Assembly: GCF_022678645.1 (NCBI RefSeq)
Contig: NZ_JALBWV010000019.1
Location: 1 to 64,000 of the forward strand
Length of the DNA: 64,000 bases
Source: Saccharopolyspora soli
GTDB taxonomy: Bacteria > Actinomycetota > Actinomycetes > Mycobacteriales > Pseudonocardiaceae
Direction: 5' to 3'
The position numbers and the translations under genes were made by a program. A model generated the notes under the pieces. It saw only the letters and a program-made list of their open reading frames with translations, made no database searches and was not told the origin of the DNA. This document shows positions 35,584 through 43,801 of the stretch, piece by piece (position 1 is the first letter of the stretch; each line of letters opens with the position of its first letter).

Positions 35584-35895
35584 GGCTAGGAGCGTCCTTC
35601 GTCGAGGGGAGGTGAGGACTCCAGGAGCCTAGCCACTCGATTCTCACGTTCCCAACCACCCCCCGACACATTGCGTGATTACGAATCCATTCCAGGCCCC
35701 GTTTGGTCGTGTACTATTCGACTGAACGGTCCATGAGGCTCACCGCTGAATGTGCTAACCGGTTGCAATTGCACCCATCTGGGCGAGTTTGCGGTGCTGG
35801 GTGTTCTGTTGTACGTGCCCGCAAAGCGCCGCTTGTGCAGGGTTTTCTTCGGTTCGCCGTTGGTAGCTGTGCGTGAGGGCGTCACCTGCGCCCTG
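35584..35895. other. Divergent intergenic region, no gene seen
   Basis: This gap between the coiled-coil gene and add is less GC-rich than its surroundings. I see no coding frame with a plausible start. It contains TACTAT at about 35712, which could be part of a promoter, but no matching -35 box. Confidence 0.35.
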
Positions 35896-35901
35896 TAACG
35901 T
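35896..35901 (+). promoter_or_regulatory. -10 element of leaderless add promoter
   Basis: TAACGT ends 6 nt before the ATG at 35908 and no ribosome-binding site is present. Confidence 0.55.
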
Positions 35902-35907
35902 AGTCGC

Positions 35908-36996
35908 ATGTCGAATCCGGTGAACCTGGACACCATCCGGCTGGCGCCGAAGGTGCTGTTGCACGACCACCTCGACGGCGGGCTGCGGCCCCAGACGGTC
36001 ATCGATCTCGCGCGCGCGGTCGGATACTCGGACCTACCCCATGAGGACGCCGATGAGCTGGGCAGATGGTTCGTCGCAGCGGCGGATTCGGGGTCGCTGG
36101 AACGCTACCTGGAGACCTTCTCGCACACCGTGGCGGTGATGCAGACCGAGGATGCGTTGGCCCGCGTCGCCGCCGAGTGCGTCGAGGACTTGGCCGCCGA
36201 CGGTGTGGTGTACGCGGAGGTCCGGTACGCCCCGGAACTCTTCCAGGAACAAGGGCTCACCCTCGACCAGGTGGTCCAGGCGGTGCAGGAAGGATTCCGC
36301 GACGGGGAACGCCGAGCCGCGGCGATTGGAAAACGTATCCGAATCGGTACCTTGTTGTGCGCGATGCGGCAGAACGCGAGGTCGGCGGAAATCGCGAACC
36401 TCGCCGTTCGGTACCGCGATGCCGAGGTCGTCGGCTTCGACATCGCGGGTCCGGAAGCTGGATTTCCGCCCACCCGGAACTTGGACGCCTTTGAATACCT
36501 TCGCCAGCAGAATGCGCATTTCACCATTCACGCTGGTGAGGCGTTCGGATTGCCGTCCATTTGGGAGGCGATCCAGCACTGCGGTGCTGAACGCCTCGGG
36601 CACGGGGTGCGCATCGTCGACGACATCAAGGTCGACGAGGACGGCGCGGTGCACCTGGGCCGGTTGGCGTCCTACGTCCGGGACCGGCGGATTCCGCTGG
36701 AGATGTGCCCGTCGTCGAACCTGCAGACCGGTGCCGCCAAGTCGATCGCCGAGCACCCCATCGGATTGCTGGCGAAGCTGCGCTTCCGGGTCACGGTGAA
36801 CACCGACAACCGGCTGATGAGCAACTGCTCGATGTCCGGCGAATTCGCCGCGCTGCACGAGGCGTTCGGTTACGGCTGGACGGATCTGCAGTGGTTCACG
36901 GTGAATGCGATGAAGTCGGCGTTCATCGGTTTCGACGAACGGCTGGAGATCATCAACGACGTGATCAAGCCCGGCTACACGGCACTCCTGGAGTGA
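35908..36996 (+). CDS. add: Adenosine deaminase
   Basis: 362-aa zinc hydrolase that converts adenosine and deoxyadenosine to inosine forms. The metal-binding HxH is H19-D-H21 in [20 protein letters not shown] carries the third His and the catalytic Glu, [11 protein letters not shown] the next His, and [11 protein letters not shown] the metal-binding Asp. [11 protein letters not shown] is also typical. The start fits the leaderless -10 box. It continues the nucleoside salvage theme of the region. An IclR-type regulator follows after 98 nt in the same direction. Confidence 0.96.
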   Translation: MSNPVNLDTIRLAPKVLLHDHLDGGLRPQTVIDLARAVGYSDLPHEDADELGRWFVAAADSGSLERYLETFSHTVAVMQTEDALARVAAECVEDLAADGVVYAEVRYAPELFQEQGLTLDQVVQAVQEGFRDGERRAAAIGKRIRIGTLLCAMRQNARSAEIANLAVRYRDAEVVGFDIAGPEAGFPPTRNLDAFEYLRQQNAHFTIHAGEAFGLPSIWEAIQHCGAERLGHGVRIVDDIKVDEDGAVHLGRLASYVRDRRIPLEMCPSSNLQTGAAKSIAEHPIGLLAKLRFRVTVNTDNRLMSNCSMSGEFAALHEAFGYGWTDLQWFTVNAMKSAFIGFDERLEIINDVIKPGYTALLE

Positions 36997-37094
36997 CCTG
37001 ACAGCGCCGCCGCAGCGGTGCGGAACAATGCCAAACCTGAACACGATTCACGACCCGCGCGAGCGCCAAGACGATGCTGAAACTGGAGGGACAG

Positions 37095-37859
37095 GTGGCA
37101 CGGGCCGGGGAACCTACCTTGATCACATCCGTGCAGCGCGCGTTTCGGCTGATGGAAGCGGTGAGTGAGCAGCCGGGCGGCACGACGGCGAAATACCTCG
37201 CCAGGCGCACCGGAATCGCGTTGCCGACCACCTACCACCTGCTGCGCACGTTGGTGCACGAAGGCTATCTGGAGAAGCTCGACGACGGGGCGTTCATCAT
37301 CGGGGCGCAGGTGGTCGGACTGCATTTCGCCGCGCAGGGGCAGGGGCTGCGCAGCAGGGTGCGCGCCGTCATGGCCACCCTGCGCGAGGACCTGAACGCG
37401 GCCATCTACCTCGCCCGCTACCGCGACGGGGAGGTGGAGGTCGCCGAGATCGTCGACAGCCCGCGGACCCCTCGGGTGGAAACCTGGGCTGATTTCCGGC
37501 AGGCCGCGCACGCCACGGCGATCGGCAAGTGCCTGCTGTCCGGGCTGAGCAGGGCGGAGCGCGCCGATCACCTCGGCCGGTATCCGCCTGCAGACCTGAC
37601 TCCGCGCACGATCACCCGGATTCGCGATCTGATCAACGGGCCGCTTCGCCCGGTGGTAACCGATTCCGAGGAGTACTCGCTGGGCACCGCGTGCCTGGCC
37701 GCGCCGGTCAGCGGTGCCGACGAGCCGGTGACCTTGGCGATCTCGTTCCCGGCGCGCAAGCTCGCCGCCACCAAGACCTATGCCGCGCCGCTGCGCTCGG
37801 CGGCCGGAGAGGTCTCTCGAATCCTCGCACTGGCGGGTGCTTTTCCCACTGCTGGGTGA
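37095..37859 (+). CDS. IclR-family transcriptional regulator
   Basis: 254-aa regulator. The N-terminal winged helix (about 8-70) has SVQRAFRLMEAVSEQPGG and YLARRTGIALPTTYHLLRTLV, and the C-terminal GAF-like IclR effector domain (about 80-250) contains the conserved AHATAIGKCLLSGL and CLAAPVSGADEPV. GTG 37095 is chosen because GGAGGG lies 4 nt upstream. The effector is unknown. Its position behind add suggests a link with nucleoside or purine use, but IclR proteins most often control catabolic or acetate-related genes. Confidence 0.9.
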   Translation: MARAGEPTLITSVQRAFRLMEAVSEQPGGTTAKYLARRTGIALPTTYHLLRTLVHEGYLEKLDDGAFIIGAQVVGLHFAAQGQGLRSRVRAVMATLREDLNAAIYLARYRDGEVEVAEIVDSPRTPRVETWADFRQAAHATAIGKCLLSGLSRAERADHLGRYPPADLTPRTITRIRDLINGPLRPVVTDSEEYSLGTACLAAPVSGADEPVTLAISFPARKLAATKTYAAPLRSAAGEVSRILALAGAFPTAG

Positions 37860-37967
37860 TCTTCGGTGGGATTGCGACTCTCCGCCGTGGGCTAATCACT
37901 ATCTGAAATATTTCGTCTTGTCCGAGATCCGGACGGCCGCGAGCATCGTTGCAGTGGGGGCGTAGAC

Positions 37968-38014
37968 GGTGAGGGGCGGCCACTGCTCGCCGCGCGGCAG
38001 CAGCGCCCCTCACC
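37968..38014. terminator. Long hairpin between IclR and sigma-factor genes
   Basis: GGTGAGGGGCG (37968-37978) pairs with CGCCCCTCACC (38004-38014), and CTGCT/AGCAG continue the stem inside. The outer arm is close to the GTGAGGGGCACC hairpin at 56416-56464. It lies 27 nt before the sigma-factor start, so it might also act as a leader structure. Confidence 0.45.
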
Positions 38015-38040
38015 GGTGCGCAACGGCACCGAGGGGAACG

Positions 38041-38649
38041 ATGTTCGCGAGCGACGATCGAATGCTGCTCGATGCGGTTCGGACCGGCTCAACCGAAGCA
38101 TTCGGCGAGTTGTACTCGCGGCATCGCACTGCTGCGCACACCATGGCCAAGCAGGTCGCCAGCACGCCGACCGATGCGGAGGACCTGGTCGCGGAGGCGT
38201 TCGCCAAGATACTGGACGTGCTGCGCCGCGGCGGCGGTCCGGACGCCGCGTTCCGCGCCTACCTGCTCACCACGGTTCGCAACCTGGCGGTGGCGGCCAA
38301 CAACCGGGACCGCCGGTTGCAACTGGTCGACGAACTCGACGCGGTCCACCGGCCGGAGTACTACGTGCCGTTCATCGATCCCGCGATCGTCGAGTTGGAG
38401 CGCGAGTTGGTGGCGAAGGCATTCGCCCGGCTGCCGCGGCGTTGGCGGCATGTGCTCTGGTACGTGGAGATCGAGAGCCGGTCGACGGCGGAAATCGGCC
38501 AGCGCTTCGGCATCAGCCGCAACAGCGCCGCCGCGCTCGCCTACCGCGCGCGAAAAGGGTTGCGCGAGGCATATTTACAGGTGTCCAAGGGCGAGCCGCC
38601 CCGTCGTCGACTAGCCGCGCCGGGACAACTGCTGACCGAGGCCGCCTGA
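38041..38649 (+). CDS. ECF-type RNA polymerase sigma factor
   Basis: 202-aa sigma-70 family factor of the extracytoplasmic-function class. Region 2 (about 10-75) has TEAFGELYSRHRTAAHTMA and DAEDLVAEAFAKILDVL, and region 4 (about 125-180) has FARLPRRWRHVLWYVEIESRS followed by the helix-turn-helix IGQRFGISRNSAAALAYRAR. The last ~20 residues are a basic tail. No anti-sigma gene is adjacent, so the control mechanism is unclear. A rare TTA codon (38575-38577, in YLQ) could add translational control if the host has a bldA-like system. ATG 38041 is preceded by GGGG at close distance. Confidence 0.9.
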   Translation: MFASDDRMLLDAVRTGSTEAFGELYSRHRTAAHTMAKQVASTPTDAEDLVAEAFAKILDVLRRGGGPDAAFRAYLLTTVRNLAVAANNRDRRLQLVDELDAVHRPEYYVPFIDPAIVELERELVAKAFARLPRRWRHVLWYVEIESRSTAEIGQRFGISRNSAAALAYRARKGLREAYLQVSKGEPPRRRLAAPGQLLTEAA

Positions 38650-38748
38650 GAAAGTCCGCGCCGCGGACCGCAAAACGTCGTTCTTCGAAACTTTCGACCA
38701 GCAGGACCGCCGCGCCAGGATTCCCCGATGCGTGCCAGTGCGGGGTTT

Positions 38749-38814
38749 GTGCTGATTCCGCGCGAAATCAGCACTTCTCGTGAGGAGTGGGCGGCGATCT
38801 CCCGCGAAATCGCC
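38749..38814. terminator. Two adjacent hairpins between convergent genes
   Basis: GTGCTGATT (38749-38757) pairs with AATCAGCAC (38766-38774), and GGCGAT (38793-38798) pairs with ATCGCC (38809-38814). The two loops share CGCGAAATC. They lie between the sigma factor gene and the convergent conserved acidic protein gene and probably end transcription in both directions. Confidence 0.5.
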
Positions 38815-38863
38815 ATCAGCTGAACGCCGCGCGTCGGCGCGGGGGCCGAGCCGGGAGCGGCTT

Positions 38864-40123
38864 TCAGTGCGTCCGGAACCGTTCTTCGAGGGCTTCCACC
38901 AGCTTGCGCCAAGCCGCGACCTCCGCGTCGAAGGGCGCGCTCGGCGGCAGCCGGTTCGGGTTCGGGCGCAGCACGAACGAAACCAGCCAGCCGAGCCGTT
39001 CCGAAGGTTGCAGAGCCTGCTCCACGCTGTCATCGCCAGCCCAGGTGGCCGCGTCCATGAGCAGTTCCTCGGCGAGGTCCAGCTGCGTGGGGTCCACTTC
39101 GGACGGACCGGCGCCGAGGTCGGCATCCAGGCCGGTCAGCACGTAGGTGTTCTCGGGGTCGACGTCGACCTGCAGCTCACCGGCGGTGGCCTTCTCCCGG
39201 ACCTGCTGCCAGGTCGCGACCCGTGCCAAGTCGGTGTCCTCGACCGCGCTGTCGTCGGCCAGGAAGCGGGCCAGGGCGCGCGGCGTGGGGAACACGTCGA
39301 TCTTGCCGCCGCTGCCGAGGAAAACCGGGTCGTCGTCGAGGTAGCAGCGCAGCGAGTAGTGCTCGCCGGTGCTGGTGATGATCTGGATCGGGTCGATGCC
39401 GACCTCGCCCCAGAAACCGACCTCTTCGTCCTCTTCGGACGAATCGACACTCTCGTAGGTGGTCTCGTCGTCGTCGACGACAGTCGCGATGCCGTCCGCC
39501 TCGGTGCCGCTGTCGTCGGCTTCCAACGCCTCGGCGAGCTCGGTCTCGGCGGTGGCGACCGCATCCGCCGGGACGTCCGGGGCGGTGACCACGCCGTCGA
39601 TGGCGTCCAGCACCTCGTCCCAGCGCTCGGCGACGACCTTGCACAGGTCGGTCCAGCGGCGCTGTCCGTCCTTGCCGGAGAAGGCCAGGGTGCCCTGGTC
39701 CAGCATGGTGAACCCGGTGGCGGCGTCCAGCACGTCGTGCACCGCGTCCAGCTCGCAGACATCGGCCAGCGAGCGGGCGATATCGACGATGTCGGCCAGC
39801 TCGTTGATGGTCCAGGTGTCCAGCGGTTCGGCCACCAGCTCGGGGACACCGACCAGGTCGTACTGGTGGTCCTCGTCCGGGCTGAGCTCGACCGCGGACA
39901 GGGCGGGCACCACGTGCCAGGCCGGATGGTCGTCGAGGTCGTGCTCCTCGGCGGTGCGCACGAACGCGGCCAGGCGCGCGGCGTCGGGGAAGGCGTAGAG
40001 GGCGTCCTCGTGTCCGAGGAATGCCTCCCACTCCTCGCCGTCCTCGCGCCAGCGCGGCGCCCACAGGGTGACGACGTCGCCCTGCGGCAGCCCGAGCTCG
40101 ATGGGGACGATGTCCTGCGCCAT
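38864..40123 (-). CDS. Conserved acidic actinobacterial protein (often labelled primosomal protein)
   Basis: 419-aa acidic cytosolic protein without a catalytic motif I can recognise. It opens MAQDIVPIELGLPQGDVVTLW, a conserved start in actinomycetes, and has a central Glu/Asp-rich segment (about 200-240) between two similar-sized halves. Both halves contain an aromatic-rich strand followed by a stretch like ALYAFPDAARLAAFVR (about 48-63) and DVFPTPRALARFLADD (about 275-290), so the halves may be an internal duplication. The label primosomal protein seen in databases is not backed by any DnaT/PriA-like feature. ATG 40123 has GGAGG upstream. Confidence 0.8.
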   Translation of the reverse strand: MAQDIVPIELGLPQGDVVTLWAPRWREDGEEWEAFLGHEDALYAFPDAARLAAFVRTAEEHDLDDHPAWHVVPALSAVELSPDEDHQYDLVGVPELVAEPLDTWTINELADIVDIARSLADVCELDAVHDVLDAATGFTMLDQGTLAFSGKDGQRRWTDLCKVVAERWDEVLDAIDGVVTAPDVPADAVATAETELAEALEADDSGTEADGIATVVDDDETTYESVDSSEEDEEVGFWGEVGIDPIQIITSTGEHYSLRCYLDDDPVFLGSGGKIDVFPTPRALARFLADDSAVEDTDLARVATWQQVREKATAGELQVDVDPENTYVLTGLDADLGAGPSEVDPTQLDLAEELLMDAATWAGDDSVEQALQPSERLGWLVSFVLRPNPNRLPPSAPFDAEVAAWRKLVEALEERFRTH

Positions 40124-40374
40124 CTTTCTACCTCCGGTCACCGAACCAGACCTCGCGGAAGCCTACGGGTTGCCCGTTCGCAGCGTGTTCCCCGGTCCGG
40201 CTGTCACCGTATCGAGTCAGCCGGAGGCAACGGTCTACGGAACAGTTCGTAACAATCCTCCGTCGGGCCTGCGGCAACGGTCCAATCGGGGCTGCGCTGT
40301 TCGGCGCAGCGCCGCCCCGCACTCGGCGGTGGGCTCCCGGTTGGCGGTACCGGTTCGGTGCGTTTCGGACGATC

Positions 40375-40965
40375 ATGATCGGAATGGATGTCACGGAGCT
40401 GTGGACGAAGATCGTGCGCTGGCTGACGGTGCACGCGCCGGTCACCGCAGCCGCCTTGCGTCCACCCGAACGGTCCCCGGATCTCGCCGAGCTGGAAGCG
40501 GAGTTCGCCGTCGAGTTACCGGAGGACCTGCGCGAACTGTGGGCCTGCTGCGGCGGCACCGAGACCAACGTGCTCGCCGACGTCCTACCGCCGTTCTACA
40601 CCCCCTACAGCGCGGCGGAAGCGCTCCAGGCATGGCGGGACCACCGCAGGAACTGGACGGCGCGGTGGGATCGACCGGCCTGCGACTACTACGCGGGCTC
40701 GCCGGGTTCCAGCTTTCACCCGGCCTGGATCCCGATCGCTGGTGACGGCTTCGCCGACGAACTGGTGGTGGACCTGCGGCCGGGTCCGCTGCGCGGCTGC
40801 GTGCTGGAGTGGGAGCAGGAAGCGGCACAGGTCCTGCGCCCGGAGTGGAAGGGCGTCACGTCGATGCTCGCCGACGTCTACCGCTCGTTGAGCGAGGGGG
40901 TTCCGGCGGGTCACAGCTATCCGACGGTCACCGAAGACGGCCGCCTCGACTGGCAGATCCGCTGA
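40375..40965 (+). CDS. SMI1/KNR4-family protein
   Basis: 196-aa protein with the SMI1/KNR4 (SUKH) fold. Typical points are PPERSPDLAELEAEFAVELPE followed by DLRELWACCGGTET (about 28-62), the mid-protein WIPIAGDGFADELVVDL, and the late VLEWEQEAAQV. SUKH proteins are often immunity proteins against toxins, but many standalone members have no known role. No toxin gene lies next to it. The start could be ATG 40375 or ATG 40384; the first has the better-spaced purine stretch. Confidence 0.82.
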   Translation: MIGMDVTELWTKIVRWLTVHAPVTAAALRPPERSPDLAELEAEFAVELPEDLRELWACCGGTETNVLADVLPPFYTPYSAAEALQAWRDHRRNWTARWDRPACDYYAGSPGSSFHPAWIPIAGDGFADELVVDLRPGPLRGCVLEWEQEAAQVLRPEWKGVTSMLADVYRSLSEGVPAGHSYPTVTEDGRLDWQIR

Positions 40966-41010
40966 CCCGACTCGCTCTAGCGACTGGATTACCTTGCCAC
41001 CGTGTCACCT

Positions 41011-41045
41011 ACTAGTTTGCGAGACATACTAGTTGGTGTTACGTT
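41011..41045 (+). promoter_or_regulatory. PadR promoter with two ACTAGT sites and leaderless -10 box
   Basis: ACTAGT occurs at 41011-41016 and 41028-41033, 17 bp apart. TACGTT at 41040-41045 ends 6 nt before the GTG at 41052. The repeats occupy the -35 region, which suits autorepression by PadR. Confidence 0.5.
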
Positions 41046-41051
41046 GCTGAC

Positions 41052-41405
41052 GTGGCGAACAAGACGGTCGCGGCCAGGCAGACGCAGTGGTTGCGCGGCG
41101 TGCTGGATCTCGCGGTGTTGGCCCTGCTCGCCGAAAGCGGCGAGGGCTACGGCTACACGCTGCTGCAGCGACTCGCCGAGGCGGGCTTGCCGGACATGAA
41201 GGCGGGAACGCTCTACCCGCTGCTCAACCGGCTTGCGGCGGACGGGTTGCTGCAAGCCGAGTGGCGGGCTGGCGAAGGCGGTCCGGGGCGCAAGTTCTTC
41301 GCGCTGACCGACGAGGGGCGCGCTGTGCTGGCCGAGCAGGGCCCGAAGTGGATCGAGTTCGCGAAGAACTCGATCTCGGTGGTGGAACGAGGGGTGCGGG
41401 AATGA
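41052..41405 (+). CDS. PadR-family transcriptional regulator
   Basis: 117-aa winged-helix regulator. The PadR core reads RGVLDLAVLALLAESGEGYGYTLLQ, then MKAGTLYPLLNRLAADGLL as recognition helix and wing, then GRKFFALTDEGRAVL. It lacks the long C-terminal dimerisation helix of classical PadR and belongs to the short subfamily that controls membrane or transport genes. The stop overlaps the next gene by ATGA. PadR plus a HAAS-type membrane protein is a common actinobacterial pair. The GTG start follows a leaderless promoter. Confidence 0.9.
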   Translation: MANKTVAARQTQWLRGVLDLAVLALLAESGEGYGYTLLQRLAEAGLPDMKAGTLYPLLNRLAADGLLQAEWRAGEGGPGRKFFALTDEGRAVLAEQGPKWIEFAKNSISVVERGVRE

Positions 41406-42022
41406 TGACGTTGGACAGGAAGTACCGGGACGAGCTGCTGATCGCGTTGCGGGCCCACGAGATCTCCGGTGAGCGGGTCGGTGAAGTGCTCGCCGAGGTG
41501 GAGGCGCACGTCGTCGAGACCGGGGAGAATCCGGTCGAAGCCTTCGGTCAGCCGCGGGCGTATGCCACCCAGGTCGCGGCGCAGTTGGACCGCAACACCG
41601 GTAAGAGGTCCACATCGGACATCGTGGTGAGCGGGTTGGTGATGGCGGTACTGGTACTGCTCGGATCGAGTTGGTTGCTCGACGGCCTGTCCGAGGCGGG
41701 CCCAGTGGTTCCGTACACGCTCAAGGACCTGGTGGCGCTGCCGACCCTGGTGGTGCTGTGCGTGGCCGCGGCGCTCCTGCTCGTCCGCGGGCTCGCCGTC
41801 CAGACTGGGAACGCGATCTACCTGGGGGCCGCCGCCGGGGCCTTGGTGCTGATGATCGTGTCGCAACCGGTGATCGGCTGGACCGTCGACGACGTGACGC
41901 CGCTTTTCGAGATGCCGCGCTGGCTGGCGATCGGCCTGGGAGCGGTGCTGCTGGCCGGTTCCATCGCCATGCTGGTCCACGCGATCCGGCGCGGCCGGGT
42001 GGTGTACCCGAAGGCCAGGTGA
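41402..42022 (+). CDS. HAAS-domain membrane protein, copy 1
   Basis: 206-aa protein with an N-terminal soluble HAAS-like helical domain (about 1-70, RDELLIALRAHEISGERVGE, then VEAHVVETGENPVEAFG) and four hydrophobic helices (about 75-95, 110-130, 138-158 and 172-192). HAAS proteins are partners of PadR regulators and are thought to sense or signal at the membrane; the mechanism is unknown. It is translationally coupled to padR. A second copy with the same length and end sequence (GRVVYPKAR) follows directly, so the gene is tandem-duplicated. Confidence 0.82.
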   Translation: MMTLDRKYRDELLIALRAHEISGERVGEVLAEVEAHVVETGENPVEAFGQPRAYATQVAAQLDRNTGKRSTSDIVVSGLVMAVLVLLGSSWLLDGLSEAGPVVPYTLKDLVALPTLVVLCVAAALLLVRGLAVQTGNAIYLGAAAGALVLMIVSQPVIGWTVDDVTPLFEMPRWLAIGLGAVLLAGSIAMLVHAIRRGRVVYPKAR

Positions 42023-42088
42023 GTCGTGAGCGCGGAACAAGTCCGAAGTGATCGTTGGCGAAGAACTCGATCGGCGAGGGGTGCGGAA

Positions 42089-42709
42089 ATGATGGCGCTG
42101 GACAAGAAGTATCACGACGAACTGCTGTACGCGTTGCGGGTGCACGAGATCTCCGGTGAGCGGATCGGTGAAGTGCTCGCCGAGGTGGAGGCCCACGTCG
42201 CCGAGACCGGGGAGGACCCGATCCAGGCGTTCGGCCAGCCCCGCGAGTACGCCGCGCAGGTCGTGGCGCAACTCGACCGGCGAACCGGAAAGCTGTCCAC
42301 TTTGGACATGATGATGAGCGGCGTGGCGATATTGGTGCTGGCCGTGATCGGGTCGACGTTCTTCCTCGACGGCGTCTTCGACGAGACCTCGGCGATTCCC
42401 TACACGCTCAGGGAGGTGGTGGGGCTGTCAGCAGTGCTGGTACTGGGCGCCACCGGAGGACTCCTGCTCACCCGTGCGGTCACGGCCGCGGCCGGTACTG
42501 CCGTCTACGCGATCACGGGCATCGGGATCATCGTGCTGATGCTCTTGTCGCAGTGGGTCATCAGCTGGACTGTCGATGATGTGACACCGGTGTTCGAGAT
42601 GCCTCGTTGGTTGGGGATCGGTCTGGGGGCCGTGCTGCTGGCCGGTGCGGTCGGCATGGTGCTCCGTGCGAGACGGCGCGGCCGGGTGGTGTACCCGAAG
42701 GCCAGGTGA
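42089..42709 (+). CDS. HAAS-domain membrane protein, copy 2
   Basis: 206-aa paralogue of the previous gene with the same HAAS domain (HDELLYALRVHEISGERIGE) and four-helix layout, and an identical C-terminal GRRGRVVYPKAR-like end. ATG 42089 corresponds to the start of copy 1. The ~30 nt before it copy the 3' end of padR (AAGAACTCGATC, GAGGGGTGCGG), so the duplication unit included the padR tail. Directly after its stop the sequence follows copy 1 for ten bases, then falls into G/C homopolymers, so the true 3' context may be lost. Confidence 0.8.
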   Translation: MMALDKKYHDELLYALRVHEISGERIGEVLAEVEAHVAETGEDPIQAFGQPREYAAQVVAQLDRRTGKLSTLDMMMSGVAILVLAVIGSTFFLDGVFDETSAIPYTLREVVGLSAVLVLGATGGLLLTRAVTAAAGTAVYAITGIGIIVLMLLSQWVISWTVDDVTPVFEMPRWLGIGLGAVLLAGAVGMVLRARRRGRVVYPKAR

Positions 42710-42717
42710 GTCGTGGG

Positions 42718-42920
42718 GGGGGGAGCCGGGGGGCGCCCCCCGTGGGCGCACCCACCACGGGCGGGGGCCCCCCCGGGGGCGCGCGGGTTTTTTTGGGGGG
42801 TTGGGGGGGGGGGGGGGGGGGGGCGGCCGCCGGGGGGCGGGGGGGGGGGGGGGGGCGCGCCCCCCCCCCCGGGGGGGCCCCCCCGCCCCCCGCGGCCCCC
42901 CCCCCCCCCCCCCCCCCCCA
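42718..42920. other. G/C homopolymer stretch, probable assembly or base-calling artefact
   Basis: About 200 nt made almost only of G and C runs (up to ~20 identical bases), starting right after GTGAGTCGTG at the end of a tandem duplicate. No gene, terminator or structured repeat unit can be recognised. The long open frames that cross it consist of poly-Gly, poly-Pro or poly-Arg and are not real. Confidence 0.7.
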
Positions 42921-42928
42921 CGACCTGG

Positions 42929-43801
42929 TCAGGTCCCGACCGGGTGCCAGACGGTTTTGGTCTCGGTGAAGGCGCGGAGGCGCTGGAGGTCGGGTTCGCG
43001 GGTCCAGTCCGGTTCGCCGCGCACCGGCAGGACCCGCTTGACCGTGCCCGCAGCCGTTCGCGCCAGTTCGGCGCGCAGCGCTTCCGGGGCTCCGGTCGGG
43101 TCCAGCGCGTTGACGTCCGCGTGGGCGGCGAGCCACGGGGCGAGCTCGGTGGCCCGGCCGGTCAGGATGTTGACCACGCCGCCGGGCACGTCCGAAGTGG
43201 CCAGCACCTCGGCGAAGGTCACCGCGGGCAACGGCCGGTCCGCGCTGGCCACCACCACGCAGGTGTTCCCGGCCGCGATCACCGGGGCCACCACGCTGAT
43301 CAGGCCGAGCAGCGCGGAGTGCTGCGGCGCGAGCACCCCGACCACCCCGGTCGGCTCCGGAACGCTGAACGAGAAGTACGGCCCCGCGACGGGATTCGCA
43401 GCGCCGAGCACCATCGAGATCTTGTCCGTCCAGCCCGCGTACCAAACCATGCGATCGACGGTCGTGTCCACAATGGATCGAGCTTGCTTGCGGGACACAC
43501 CCTCGGCGGCGACGATCTCGGCGGCGAACTGCTCGCGCCGTCCCTCCAGCACCTCGGCGATGCGGAACAGCACCTGGCCGCGGTTGTACGCCGTCGCGCC
43601 GGACCAGCCGCCGAACGCCTTGCGAGCTGCGGCGACCGCGTCGCGGACGTCCTTGCGGGAAGCGTGCGCGGCGTTGGCGAGGAAGGCGGCGTCCGTGCCG
43701 TGCACCGGGTACACCCGGCCCGACTCGGAGCGCGGGAACGCGCCGCCGATGTAGAGCTTGTAGGTCTTGGCCACGGCCAGCCGCTCCGGGTTGTCAGACA
43801 T
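42929..43801 (-). CDS. Short aldehyde dehydrogenase-like protein lacking the catalytic domain
   Basis: 290-aa protein similar to the N-terminal two-thirds of aldehyde dehydrogenases: KLYIGGAFPRSESGRVYPV, RKAFGGWSGATAYNRGQVLFRIAEVLEGR and PTGVVGVLAPQHSALLGL. The position of the usual PWNFP motif, with its catalytic Asn, reads APQHS, and the chain ends before the ExGGK and Cys regions. It therefore should not be an active dehydrogenase. It overlaps the full-length ALDH gene upstream by 8 nt, so it may be a structural or regulatory partner of it. Its stop lies next to the defective homopolymer region, so truncation by misassembly cannot be excluded. Confidence 0.78.
   Translation of the reverse strand: MSDNPERLAVAKTYKLYIGGAFPRSESGRVYPVHGTDAAFLANAAHASRKDVRDAVAAARKAFGGWSGATAYNRGQVLFRIAEVLEGRREQFAAEIVAAEGVSRKQARSIVDTTVDRMVWYAGWTDKISMVLGAANPVAGPYFSFSVPEPTGVVGVLAPQHSALLGLISVVAPVIAAGNTCVVVASADRPLPAVTFAEVLATSDVPGGVVNILTGRATELAPWLAAHADVNALDPTGAPEALRAELARTAAGTVKRVLPVRGEPDWTREPDLQRLRAFTETKTVWHPVGT

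Noticed and set aside
42513..43445. Open frames through the G/C homopolymers encoding poly-Gly and poly-Pro
   Set aside because: They exist only because homopolymer runs contain no stops. The sequence looks defective, so neither a glycine-rich protein nor a G-quadruplex function can be claimed.
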